A stretch of 19,222 bases of DNA from an uncultured Aliiroseovarius sp. (GTDB taxonomy: Bacteria; Pseudomonadota; Alphaproteobacteria; Rhodobacterales; Rhodobacteraceae), in NCBI GenBank assembly GCA_938023895.1, contig CALJDH010000275.1:1-19222 (forward strand), written 5' to 3'. The notes under the pieces were generated by a model. The model was given only the letters and a program-made list of their open reading frames with translations, was not told the DNA's origin and ran no database searches. Shown here piece by piece: positions 6,652 through 14,672 of the stretch. Each line of letters starts with the position of its first letter. Position 1 is the first letter of the stretch. A program made the position numbers and the translations under genes.

Positions 6652-7767
6652 ATGGGTATTCTTGATTTTCTGACCGGAGAATTCATCGACGTCATTCATT
6701 GGGTGGATGACACACGCGACACGATGGTCTGGCGTTTCGAACGCGAAGATCACGAGATCAAGTACGGCGCCAAGCTGACCGTACGCGAAGGTCAGGCCGC
6801 CGTGTTCGTGCATGAAGGCCAGCTGGCGGATGTGTTTACGCCCGGCCTTTACATGCTCGAAACCAACAACATGCCGATCCTGACGACCATCAATCACTGG
6901 GATCACGGCTTCAAATCGCCCTTCAAGTCCGAGATCTACTACGTCAACACGACCCGCTTCAACGATCTGAAATGGGGCACTAAAAACCCGATCATGCTGC
7001 GCGATCCCGAATTCGGCCCGACCCGCATCCGCGCCTACGGCACCTATTCGGTCCGCGTCACGGATCCGGCGAAATTCTTGGTCGAAATCGTCGGCACTGA
7101 TGGCGAATTCACCATGGACGAGATCAGCTTTCAGATCCGCAACATCATCGTGCAAGCCTTCAGCCGTGTGATCGCGGGCGCGGGCATTCCTGTTCTGGAC
7201 ATGGCCGCCAACACCGCCGATCTGGGCAAGATCGTCGCCACCGAGATCTCGGGCATCGTGGCCGAATACGGGCTGTCGATCCCTGAATTCTATATCGAAA
7301 ACATCTCGTTGCCCCCGGCCGTGGAAGAGGTGTTGGACAAACGCACCTCGATGGGGATTGCGGGCAATCTGGACAACTACATGAAGTTCAACGCAGCCGA
7401 GGCGATGGGGTCCGAGAACTCGGCCATGGCATCATCGATGGGTGCTGGTATGGGGGCCGCGATGGGCATGGGCATGGCAGGCCAGATGCAATCCGGCCCG
7501 TGGGGCGCGGCACCTGCCGCTCCGACTGCGCACGCACAAACGCCGCCGCCCCCGCCGCCAGTGGAGCATGTCTGGCATGTGGCCGAGAACGGCGAAATCA
7601 AAGGCCCATTTTCCAGGGCCGCGATGGGGCGCATGGCGACGGCAGGCAGCCTGACTCGCGACAGCCATGTCTGGACCCCCGGCCAAGACGGCTGGATGCG
7701 CGCCGAAGATGTGGCCGAGCTGGCCCAGCTTTTCACCATCTTGCCGCCGCCTCCGCCGGGTGCCTGA
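6652..7767 (+). CDS. SPFH-domain protein with C-terminal GYF_2 domain (YdjI-like)
   Basis: The 371-residue protein has an N-terminal SPFH/stomatin-like region (about 35-235) of the YdjI ('virion core protein') type. This includes REGQAAVFVHEGQLADVF (45-62), the GTYSVRVTDPAKF segment (130-142), and IPEFYIENISLPPAVEEVLD (210-229). A flexible Gly/Met/Ala-rich linker (about 251-281) and a run of six prolines (298-303) follow. Residues about 305-361 form a GYF_2 domain (WHVAENGEIKGPFSRAAM, with a later DGWMR). A second run of five prolines lies at 365-369, near the end. SPFH proteins form membrane-associated oligomers. In Bacillus, YdjI works with YdjG and YdjH around PspA. Here a YdjG-like gene lies one gene downstream. 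No classic signal peptide is seen, so membrane association is probably peripheral or through partners. Confidence 0.86.
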   Translation: MGILDFLTGEFIDVIHWVDDTRDTMVWRFEREDHEIKYGAKLTVREGQAAVFVHEGQLADVFTPGLYMLETNNMPILTTINHWDHGFKSPFKSEIYYVNTTRFNDLKWGTKNPIMLRDPEFGPTRIRAYGTYSVRVTDPAKFLVEIVGTDGEFTMDEISFQIRNIIVQAFSRVIAGAGIPVLDMAANTADLGKIVATEISGIVAEYGLSIPEFYIENISLPPAVEEVLDKRTSMGIAGNLDNYMKFNAAEAMGSENSAMASSMGAGMGAAMGMGMAGQMQSGPWGAAPAAPTAHAQTPPPPPPVEHVWHVAENGEIKGPFSRAAMGRMATAGSLTRDSHVWTPGQDGWMRAEDVAELAQLFTILPPPPPGA

Positions 7768-7770
7768 CCT

Positions 7771-8298
7771 GTGAACCGTCGCACGACTATTAAATGGCTG
7801 CATTGGCTGGCCTTCGGGTTGATCCTGTATTTCTTCCTTGTCGAACCCGAGGAAATACGGGGCAATCCGGGGCTTGGTCTGGCCACCCATTCGGGCATGG
7901 GCATCCTGCTGGCGCTGGTGGCCGCGATCTGGCTTGGCATGTACCTGTCAAAAGGGTTGGCAGGCCGGGCCGGGCCAAAGCTGCCCGGCTGGGGCAAGCA
8001 GTTCCACGCGCTGTCACACAAGGTGCTACAAATCGGCTTACCTGTGACGGTCGCCACCGGCGCCTTTGCAGGCCTTGCCGCGCCCTTTGCGATCCGGGCT
8101 TTCGGGCTTGTGCAGATCAACCCGGGCAACGCGCCCAAAGGGCTGCACAAGATCGCCGAGGAAGTTCACGAGATCGCCTTTGACGCGTTCATCATCCTAA
8201 TTCTGGCCCATGCGGCATTTCACATCTGGCGGCATTTCGGCTTGAAGGATAACGCGCTGCGCATCATGGTCCCGAAAGTGCTGCACAAATATCTCTAA
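7771..8298 (+). CDS. Cytochrome b561-family (cytochrome b/b6-like) membrane protein
   Basis: The 175-residue protein has four predicted helices (about 9-24, 38-60, 84-106 and 134-153) and the histidine layout of bacterial di-haem cytochrome b561. Candidate haem ligands are H11 (KWLHW), H40 (ATHSGMG), H133 (EVHEIAFDAF) and H147 or H151 (AHAAFHIWRHF). H79 and H83 lie just before the third helix. The family moves electrons across the inner membrane between quinol and another acceptor. The start is GTG at 7771, three nt after the SPFH stop, and its ribosome site is weak, so translation is probably coupled. A redox protein embedded between an SPFH protein and a zinc-ribbon membrane protein is unexpected. 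Its partner and substrate are unknown. Confidence 0.8.
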   Translation: MNRRTTIKWLHWLAFGLILYFFLVEPEEIRGNPGLGLATHSGMGILLALVAAIWLGMYLSKGLAGRAGPKLPGWGKQFHALSHKVLQIGLPVTVATGAFAGLAAPFAIRAFGLVQINPGNAPKGLHKIAEEVHEIAFDAFIILILAHAAFHIWRHFGLKDNALRIMVPKVLHKYL

Positions 8299-8307
8299 GG
8301 ACTCCGG

Positions 8308-9423
8308 ATGGCCTATCCGCGCGAAGACACTCAATCGCCTATCGAGGAACATCGTTTTCCCTGCGACCAATGCGGGGCGGATCTGCGATTTGATCCCGAG
8401 CACAATCAACTGACCTGTGACCATTGCGGCTTCAAGGCGCCGATCGAGGATCGCCAACCCGCCCAGCCCGTCATTCGCGAGTTGGACCTGAAGCGCGCAC
8501 TGTCCGCTGATCTTCCGGATCACGAGATGGAAGAAACCCGAGTGGTCAGCTGCCCCAACTGTGCCGCGCAATTTGAATTCGATAGCGCGACCCATGCCGC
8601 CGAATGCCCGTTCTGTGCCACGCCTGTAGTTACGGATACCGGCACGCATCGGCACATCAAACCCAAAGGTCTCGCCCCGTTCGTGATCGAAGAGCGCGAG
8701 GCCCACAAGGCCATGAGCGATTGGCTGGGCCGCCTGTGGTTTGCGCCAAACGGGTTGCAGGAATACGCCCGCAAGGGGCGCAAGATGACCGGCATTTATG
8801 TGCCCTATTGGACCTTCGATGCGGACACCAAGACGCGCTACACCGGCCAGCGCGGGACCGAGCACGAGCGCACCCGCACCGTCATGGTGAACGGCGAGCG
8901 GGAGGAGCGCACAACCAAGCACGTCCGGTGGACCTCGGTCTCGGGCCGGGTGGCGCGGTTCTTTGATGATGTGCTGGTGCTGGCCTCGAAAGGCCTGCCG
9001 AAGAAATATACCAACGCACTGGAACCGTGGGATCTGTCGCGACTGGAGCCCTATCGCCCCGAGTTTCTGGCGGGCTTTCGCGCCGAGGGATACACCGTCG
9101 AGCTGGACGAAGGCTTTGACGAGGCGCGTGACTATATGAACCGCGTCATCCTGCGCGATGTGAAGTTTGATATTGGTGGGGACCGTCAGCGCGTCAGCTC
9201 GATGGACACGGACATGTCTGACCTGACCTTCAAGCACATCCTGCTGCCGGTCTGGTTGGCCGCCTATAAGTATCGCGGCAAGACCTATCGTTTCGTGGTG
9301 AACGGGCAAAACGGGCGCGTGCAGGGGGAACGCCCCTACTCGGTCTGGAAGATCACCTTTGCGGTGATTTTGGGGCTGATCGTGGCGGGCGTGATCGGCT
9401 ATCTGTCGGCACAAAGCCAATAG
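8308..9423 (+). CDS. Double zinc-ribbon membrane protein, YdjG-like (TFIIB-type zinc finger)
   Basis: The protein has 371 residues. Two N-terminal zinc ribbons are clear: C19/C22 with C37/C40, and C82/C85 with C100/C103. A beta-rich middle region follows, containing KPKGLAPFVI (118-127) and YVPYWTFDADT (about 164-174). Near the C-terminus is one transmembrane helix (about 350-366). This layout matches the YdjG-type proteins encoded with PspA and an SPFH protein in Bacillus. The ATG follows AAGGA by six nt and lies nine nt after the cytochrome gene. The zinc ribbons may bind protein or lipid partners rather than DNA, given the membrane anchor. It pairs naturally with the upstream SPFH protein. 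Family recognition is good; function is inference. Confidence 0.8.
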   Translation: MAYPREDTQSPIEEHRFPCDQCGADLRFDPEHNQLTCDHCGFKAPIEDRQPAQPVIRELDLKRALSADLPDHEMEETRVVSCPNCAAQFEFDSATHAAECPFCATPVVTDTGTHRHIKPKGLAPFVIEEREAHKAMSDWLGRLWFAPNGLQEYARKGRKMTGIYVPYWTFDADTKTRYTGQRGTEHERTRTVMVNGEREERTTKHVRWTSVSGRVARFFDDVLVLASKGLPKKYTNALEPWDLSRLEPYRPEFLAGFRAEGYTVELDEGFDEARDYMNRVILRDVKFDIGGDRQRVSSMDTDMSDLTFKHILLPVWLAAYKYRGKTYRFVVNGQNGRVQGERPYSVWKITFAVILGLIVAGVIGYLSAQSQ

Positions 9424-9433
9424 AGGTTAACCG

Positions 9434-10114
9434 ATGACCCCCGACCAACTCGACGCGCTTCTTGGTGCCCGTCATTCCTGCCGCGCCTTCCGCCCGGATC
9501 CGATCCCCGCACCGGTGATCGAGCAGATGCTCCTCGCGGCCCAGAAGGTGCCAAGCTGGTGTAACGCCCAGCCGTGGCAGGTCGACGTGACCACCGCGGC
9601 TGAGACCGACCGGCTGCGCGACGCCTTCTATGCTCATGCGATGGAAGCTGCGCAGACGCCGGACGTCGACTGGCCCAGCGCCTACACTGGCCTGCACCAG
9701 CGTCGCCGCAAGACCTGTGGCTTGCAGCTTTACAAAAGCGTGGGTGTCACACCGGGGGATCGCGCAGCCTCGGGTCGGCAGATGCTAGAGAACTTCCGCT
9801 TCTTCGGCGCGCCGCATATCGCGCTGATCACGGCACCTGCAGAGCTTGGCCCCTATGCTTATTTGGATTGCGGGGGCTTTGTGACCGGGTTCTGTCTTGC
9901 CGCCACGACCCAAGGTGTCGCAACAATCCCACAAGCCGCCGTCGCCGCCTTCGCGCCCTTCCTGCGCGACTGGTTTAATCTTCCCGAAGATCGCGTGATC
10001 CTGTGTGGCATTGCTTTTGGATTGAGCGACGAGGAGCACCCCGCCAACAGCTTCCGCACCGAACGGGCGGATTTGGAGGAATGGGTGCATTGGCATGGAA
10101 AGGACAGAGAATGA
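9434..10114 (+). CDS. Nitroreductase-family FMN oxidoreductase
   Basis: The 226-residue protein belongs to the FMN-dependent nitroreductase family. The N-terminal FMN-binding motif [12 protein letters not shown] (13-24) and the [13 protein letters not shown] segment (about 40-52) are characteristic. The FGAPHIALI strand and a glycine-rich [20 protein letters not shown] helix region lie further on. It probably reduces nitro-, quinone- or flavin-type substrates with NAD(P)H; the natural substrate cannot be inferred. It starts ten nt after the zinc-ribbon gene. Its TGA overlaps the ATG of dtd (ATGA at 10111-10114), so both are read from one transcript. It may be only a passenger of the membrane module. 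Confidence 0.86.
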   Translation: MTPDQLDALLGARHSCRAFRPDPIPAPVIEQMLLAAQKVPSWCNAQPWQVDVTTAAETDRLRDAFYAHAMEAAQTPDVDWPSAYTGLHQRRRKTCGLQLYKSVGVTPGDRAASGRQMLENFRFFGAPHIALITAPAELGPYAYLDCGGFVTGFCLAATTQGVATIPQAAVAAFAPFLRDWFNLPEDRVILCGIAFGLSDEEHPANSFRTERADLEEWVHWHGKDRE

Positions 10115-10548
10115 GAGCTTTGATCCAACGCGTCAGCGAAGCTGCCGTCCGCGTTGACAGTGAAATCGTCGGCGAAATCGGCCCCGGCCTTCTGGTTCTG
10201 GTCTGCGCGATGGAGGGTGACACCGAGGCGAATGCCAACACGCTGGCGGCCAAGATTTCGAAGCTGCGGATCTTCAAAGATGACGCGGACAAGATGAACC
10301 GGTCGGTGGTGGACACAGGTGGCGCGGCACTGGTGGTCAGCCAGTTCACGCTGGCCGCCGACACATCGCGCGGGAACCGTCCGGGATTTTCAACGGCGGC
10401 GCGTCCGGACGAAGGTGAGCGGCTGTATGAATACTTCGCAGACCAATTGCGCGGGCATGGAATCGAGGTCGCGCAGGGACTCTTTGGTGCGGACATGAAG
10501 GTCGCTCTGGTGAATGACGGACCGGTCACGATCTGGATGGAGTTCTAG
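10111..10548 (+). CDS. dtd: D-aminoacyl-tRNA deacylase
   Basis: The protein has 145 residues, the usual length for DTD, which cleaves D-amino acids (and glycine mischarged on tRNA-Ala) from tRNAs in the cytoplasm. The opening [16 protein letters not shown], the catalytic SQFTLAAD motif, and the C-terminal [11 protein letters not shown] with its Gly-Pro pair are diagnostic. The ATG at 10111 overlaps the nitroreductase stop by four nt and follows AAAGGA. Longer in-frame starts inside the nitroreductase gene lack any DTD homology. It is the last gene of the plus-strand operon; a hairpin-rich spacer and a terminator follow. Confidence 0.96.
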   Translation: MRALIQRVSEAAVRVDSEIVGEIGPGLLVLVCAMEGDTEANANTLAAKISKLRIFKDDADKMNRSVVDTGGAALVVSQFTLAADTSRGNRPGFSTAARPDEGERLYEYFADQLRGHGIEVAQGLFGADMKVALVNDGPVTIWMEF

Positions 10549-10557
10549 GGCGAAGGT

Positions 10558-10630
10558 GGCTCACGTCGTGAGCCTGAAGGGGCGTTGCCCCTCTGCGCTG
10601 CGCGCATTCACCCCAGGATATTTTCAACAA
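10558..10630 (+). repeat. Intergenic palindromic element, resembling a dispersed Rhodobacterales repeat
   Basis: Two compact hairpins lie in tandem. The first is GGCTCAC (10558-10564) with GTGAGCC (10568-10574). The second is AGGGGC (10578-10583) with GCCCCT (10587-10592). They are followed by an A/T-rich segment, CCCCAGGATATTTTCAACAA. From memory, GC-hairpin-plus-'GGATATTT' elements are frequent after genes in roseobacter genomes; that recollection could not be checked here. The element sits just before the shared terminator and may be an ordinary intergenic repeat with no specific role. Confidence 0.5.
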
Positions 10631-10636
10631 GAAAAT

Positions 10637-10660
10637 GCGGGTTTAGTAGCCCGCTTTTTT
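10637..10660. terminator. Bidirectional intrinsic terminator between dtd and ghrA
   Basis: The stem GCGGG (10637-10641) with CCCGC (10650-10654) is followed on the plus strand by six T residues (10655-10660). On the minus strand it is followed by ATTTTC. It therefore can stop both converging operons. The ghrA stop codon (10643-10645) lies inside the loop, so the terminator is built partly from coding sequence. Confidence 0.8.
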
Positions 10661-11575
10661 ATCGACCAGATGCAGGAATGGTTCTTTCGCCTCGCCACGG
10701 CGGATATTTTCCGCGATCACTTTTGCCGCTGTATCTGGGCGTGTGTCCGAGGCGATATGCGGTGTGACCGTCACCTTCGGATGGGTCCAATAGGGATCGT
10801 CATTCGGCAGGGGTTCGATGCGGAACACATCTAGCGTTGCATGGGCAATGTGACCACGATCCAGCGCGTCCAACAGGGCGGCATCGTCAATCAGCGGGCC
10901 ACGGCCCGGATTGATGATCACGGCACCTTCGGGCAGCATCGCGATCCGTTCGGCGTTCAGGACGTTCTCGGTCGCTTTGGTGGCGGGCAGCAGCAGGACC
11001 AGAATGTCCGAGTTGCGCAGCACCTGTTCCAATCCTTCATCGCCATGCAGACAGGTCACGCCGTCGATGGACTTGACCCCACGACTCCAGCCGGACACGG
11101 GGAAGTTCAGATCGGTCAGCGCCTTGGCACAGACGCGCCCCAGCTCTCCCAACCCCAGAATGCCGACGCGTCGATCGCGGGCCAGAGGTGGGGCAAGACG
11201 CCCCCAGGCAGGGGTGGTGTTGTGGATATCCTGATCCATCTCCAGATGGTGACGCAGCACGTGGCCCACGACCCATTCGGTCATGCCTTCGCTTAGACCC
11301 TGATCCACCATGCGCGCATAAGGTTGGGTCAGTGTCGGATTGTAGACGATCCGTTCGACCCCGGCCCACAGACCCAGCACCGCTTTGGCGCGGGTGAAAG
11401 GCGTGAAATCCTGAAGCGCGCTGTTGGGATCATAGACGATGTAATCCACTTGATCGGCAGGCAGATCGCAGGACAGCGTCGCCTCGATCTGGATCTCGTC
11501 AAGCGCTTTGTTGATCTCGCGGTGATAGACATCCCAGCGTTTGGGATTACCGGCATACAGGACGTTGATGGGCAT
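10643..11575 (-). CDS. ghrA: Glyoxylate/hydroxypyruvate reductase A
   Basis: This 310-residue D-2-hydroxyacid dehydrogenase of the GhrA type reduces glyoxylate and hydroxypyruvate with NAD(P)H. The Rossmann motif GILGLGELGRVCA lies at 138-150. The catalytic trio is R225 (NPGRGPLI), E254 (FRIEPLPNDDP) and H273 (TPHIAS), and WAGVERI is at about 70-76. I use the ATG at 11575, whose A is the last base of the rodA TGA. A GTG one codon upstream is equally possible. A metabolic reductase at the end of a cell-shape operon is functionally odd. It may simply exploit the transcript, or it may be linked to serine or C1 metabolism in this bacterium. Confidence 0.85.
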   Translation of the reverse strand: MPINVLYAGNPKRWDVYHREINKALDEIQIEATLSCDLPADQVDYIVYDPNSALQDFTPFTRAKAVLGLWAGVERIVYNPTLTQPYARMVDQGLSEGMTEWVVGHVLRHHLEMDQDIHNTTPAWGRLAPPLARDRRVGILGLGELGRVCAKALTDLNFPVSGWSRGVKSIDGVTCLHGDEGLEQVLRNSDILVLLLPATKATENVLNAERIAMLPEGAVIINPGRGPLIDDAALLDALDRGHIAHATLDVFRIEPLPNDDPYWTHPKVTVTPHIASDTRPDTAAKVIAENIRRGEAKEPFLHLVDKKAGY

Positions 11576-12720
11576 CACTTTTGTCTCGCTCTGTGCACAT
11601 GTGCGCTTTGGACCAAACCGAATCCGACCAGCAAAATCAACATGGCGGACCCACCATAGCTGACCATCGGCAAAGGCACCCCGACCACCGGGGCAAGGCC
11701 CATCACCATGGACATGTTCACGGCAAAGAACAAGAAGAAGGTGACGGAAATTCCAAGGATCAGAAGCGAGCTGAAACGGTCCTTGTTCTGGAAAGCCGAC
11801 ACGGCGCAGAAGATCAAGATCAGCACGTAGAGCGTGAGCAAAGACGCACCACCTAGAAAGCCGAATTCCTCAGCCAGCGTGGTGAAGATGAAGTCGGTGT
11901 GTTTTTCCGGCAGGAAGTTCAGGCGCGACTGGGTGCCCTGCATGAAGCCCCGCCCGGTCCAGCCGCCGGACCCCAGCGCAATCTTAGACTGGGTGATGTG
12001 ATAGCCCGCCCCCAGTGGGTCCGAGGAAGGGTCAAGAAACGTATCGATCCGGCGGTATTGATAGTTTTTCAGAAGCTGCCATTCTGTCCCACGCGACATG
12101 AAGACCGACGTAACCAGCCCCACGCCCGAAGCAATGACCGCCCCGAAATACCACAGGCTGACGCCTGCCAGAAACATGATCACTCCGCCACCCGTCACCA
12201 GAAGGATCGAGGTGCCGAGGTCCGGTTGGCGCAGCACCAGGAAGGTCGGCAGCATGATCAGTATCACCGGGATCAGCACCCACAGCGGGCGCGAGACCTT
12301 CTTGATATCCAGCCAATCGTAATAGGCCGCCAGCATCATCACCAAGGTGATCTTCATCAGCTCGGACGGCTGCAGGCGCATGAAGCCAAGGTCGATCCAG
12401 CGCTGTGCGCCCATGCCGACCGAGCCCATGACCTCGACCAGAACCAGCAGGACCAGCGACAGCAGATACCCCACCCCGGCCATGTTGCGCCAGAACCAGA
12501 TGGGCACCATGGCGATCACGAACATCAGGAACATGCCAAGGGCGAAGCGCTTCATCTGAGCCATCGCCCACGGGTCCATCTTGCCGCCCGCGACAGAGAA
12601 CAGCATCAGGAAGCCGACGCTGGCCACCGCGATCAGCAGCAGCACCAGCGACCAGTTCAGATGGAGCACCTTGCGCAATCCGGTGGGGACAGTTTTGACG
12701 TTATACTCAAGATAACTCAT
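11575..12720 (-). CDS. rodA: Rod-shape SEDS peptidoglycan glycosyltransferase RodA
   Basis: This 381-residue SEDS-family polytopic membrane enzyme polymerises lipid II into glycan strands in the elongasome, working with PBP2. About ten transmembrane helices are visible. Family landmarks include AQRWIDLGFMRLQPSEL (105-121), FLDPSSDPLGAGYHITQS (228-245), and NFLPEKHTDFIF (268-279), whose Asp276 corresponds to the essential SEDS aspartate. The FtsW/RodA signature NMSMVMGLAPVVGVPLPMVS (335-354) runs directly into YGGSA. The presence of mrdA and mreBCD upstream separates it from FtsW, which sits in the division cluster. Its ATG overlaps the mrdA stop as ATGA (12717-12720). Confidence 0.96.
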   Translation of the reverse strand: MSYLEYNVKTVPTGLRKVLHLNWSLVLLLIAVASVGFLMLFSVAGGKMDPWAMAQMKRFALGMFLMFVIAMVPIWFWRNMAGVGYLLSLVLLVLVEVMGSVGMGAQRWIDLGFMRLQPSELMKITLVMMLAAYYDWLDIKKVSRPLWVLIPVILIMLPTFLVLRQPDLGTSILLVTGGGVIMFLAGVSLWYFGAVIASGVGLVTSVFMSRGTEWQLLKNYQYRRIDTFLDPSSDPLGAGYHITQSKIALGSGGWTGRGFMQGTQSRLNFLPEKHTDFIFTTLAEEFGFLGGASLLTLYVLILIFCAVSAFQNKDRFSSLLILGISVTFFLFFAVNMSMVMGLAPVVGVPLPMVSYGGSAMLILLVGFGLVQSAHVHRARQK

Positions 12721-14672
12721 GCCCGACCCTCGGCGGCTTTCACGCGTTCGTCATGCGGCATCTCGAGCATCTCTTCGATGTCGCGTTGGCGGGTTTGGAT
12801 CGTGCCGCGCTGATTGGAGGGATAGGCCTCGAGCGGGGGCTTGCCCTTGTAGAAAGCTTGCAACATCACGTCCCGGGCAATCGGGGCCGCGGCCTTGGAT
12901 CCGCCGCCGCCATGTTCGACCACGACGGTCACCGCATAGCGCGGGTTGTCATGTGGTGCATAGCAGACGAACAGTGCGTGGTCGCGCCGCTCCCACGGCA
13001 GGTCCTCGTTGCGGAACACCCCGCGCGCGCGTTCGGCGGCAGTGATGTTGCGGACTTGACTGGTGCCGGTTTTACCTGCCATGCGCAGGTCGTCCCCCAC
13101 GATCTTCGAGCGTCCCGCCGTACCTCGCCTTGCGTTCACGACCTCGTACATCCCATCACGGATAGCATTCAAATTGCTGGTGCTGATCTCGAGCGGGCCG
13201 TCATTGCGGACCGGTGTCTCGACCCCGTTGACCGAGCGCACAAGCCGCGGATAGATCGCCTGTCCGGTTGCCAGACGCGCGGTCATCACCGTCAGTTGCA
13301 AGGGTGAGGCCAGAACGAAGCCCTGCCCGATGCCCGCATTCAGGCTGTCACCGATCACCCAGTCCGCCCCCCGTGCTTCGCGCTTCCACGCCTTGGTCGG
13401 GATGAGGCCCTGCGCGATTGCAGACAGCGGCAAATCATGGCGTTCGCCCAGCCCCAGCTTGCGGGCCATTTCGGCGATCTTCTCGATCCCGACGCGTTGG
13501 GCGATATCGTAGTAATAGATGTCACAGCTTTCGCGCAGGCTTTTCGCCAGATCGACCGGCCCGTGCCCGCCGCGTTTCCAACAGTGGAACCTGCGCTTGT
13601 GCACTTCGATATGACCCCAGCATTTAATGGTTTCACCGGGGTCGATCACGCCTTCTTCCAGCGCGGCCAAGGCGGTGACCATCTTGAAGGTCGATCCGGG
13701 CGGATAGGTGCCCTGCGCGGGCTTTGCCGCCAGCGGGCGGTATTTGTCGTTCAGAAGCGCGCTGTAGTCCTTGCTGGAGATTCCGCGCACGAACTTATTG
13801 GGATCAAACGTGGGCGCCGAGCCGATGGCCAGCACATCCCCCGTCTGGGTGTCCATCACGACCGCAGCGGCGCTTTCGCCCGCCAGTCGCGCTTGGACAT
13901 AGGCCTGCAGGTCGGCATCCACGCTCAGCTGGATGTTGTCGCCCGCGCGGCCTTCTTCGCGGCCAAGCTCGCGCATTTCGCGGCCGACGGCGTTGACCTC
14001 GACCTCGCGCGTGCCAGCGGATCCGCGCAGATCCAGCTCCATCTTCGCTTCAACACCGCTTTTGCCGATTTGGAAACGCGGGATTTGCAGAAGGGGATCA
14101 GGGTCTTCAAGCTTGGACAGGTCATAGTCCGACACGGGACCCACATAGCCAATCACATGGGCAAAATCATCCGCGCGCGGATAGCTGCGCGACAGGCCGA
14201 CCTCGGCCGTGATGCCGGGCAGCGCAGGGGCGTTCACGGCGACCTCGGCCACGTCTTCCCACGCGACGCGGTCAGCAACGGTCACCGGCACAAAGGCGCT
14301 ACGGCGGCGCATTTCATCCAAAGTGCGTTTTATGTCTGCATCGTCCAGCCAAACGATCTTGCGCAAACGGTTCAGCACCGCTTCGGGGTCATCTGCATCC
14401 TCGCGTACGATGACGATACGATAGTTCTGTTCATTTCCCGCGATCAACACGCCATTGCGGTCATAAATAAGCCCACGGGCCGGCGGTAGAAGCGAGAACT
14501 TCACGCGGTTTTCTTCCGCCAGATCGCGGTATTCATCGGCCTGTTCGACCTGCATATACCGCATCCGCCCTACCAGCATCGCCGCGAACGAGACCTGAAG
14601 CCCGCCAAGGAACAATCCCCGCCGGGTGATCTTGCGGGCGCTTGCCTCGGTATCTTGAGGGGAGCGCTTCAT
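12717..14672 (-). CDS. mrdA: Penicillin-binding protein 2 (elongasome transpeptidase)
   Basis: This 651-residue class B PBP cross-links lateral-wall peptidoglycan with RodA. It has an N-terminal membrane anchor (about 19-37) and a pedestal domain with RGLIYDRNG (66-74). The transpeptidase domain carries all active-site motifs: S327-TF-K330 (PPGSTFK), the SCD triad at 382-384 (in place of SxN), and KTG at 534-536. YPPGSTFKMVTALAALEEG and LNAGIGQGF are typical of PBP2. The start is the ATG at 14672, which overlaps the mreD stop (ATGA). A longer in-frame extension to 14885 would lie inside mreD and has no homology. Length is normal for the family. Confidence 0.96.
   Translation of the reverse strand: MKRSPQDTEASARKITRRGLFLGGLQVSFAAMLVGRMRYMQVEQADEYRDLAEENRVKFSLLPPARGLIYDRNGVLIAGNEQNYRIVIVREDADDPEAVLNRLRKIVWLDDADIKRTLDEMRRRSAFVPVTVADRVAWEDVAEVAVNAPALPGITAEVGLSRSYPRADDFAHVIGYVGPVSDYDLSKLEDPDPLLQIPRFQIGKSGVEAKMELDLRGSAGTREVEVNAVGREMRELGREEGRAGDNIQLSVDADLQAYVQARLAGESAAAVVMDTQTGDVLAIGSAPTFDPNKFVRGISSKDYSALLNDKYRPLAAKPAQGTYPPGSTFKMVTALAALEEGVIDPGETIKCWGHIEVHKRRFHCWKRGGHGPVDLAKSLRESCDIYYYDIAQRVGIEKIAEMARKLGLGERHDLPLSAIAQGLIPTKAWKREARGADWVIGDSLNAGIGQGFVLASPLQLTVMTARLATGQAIYPRLVRSVNGVETPVRNDGPLEISTSNLNAIRDGMYEVVNARRGTAGRSKIVGDDLRMAGKTGTSQVRNITAAERARGVFRNEDLPWERRDHALFVCYAPHDNPRYAVTVVVEHGGGGSKAAAPIARDVMLQAFYKGKPPLEAYPSNQRGTIQTRQRDIEEMLEMPHDERVKAAEGRA

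Noticed and set aside
13437..14489. 350-codon open frame on the plus strand opposite mrdA
   Set aside because: It is antisense to the intact PBP2 gene with no conserved features.
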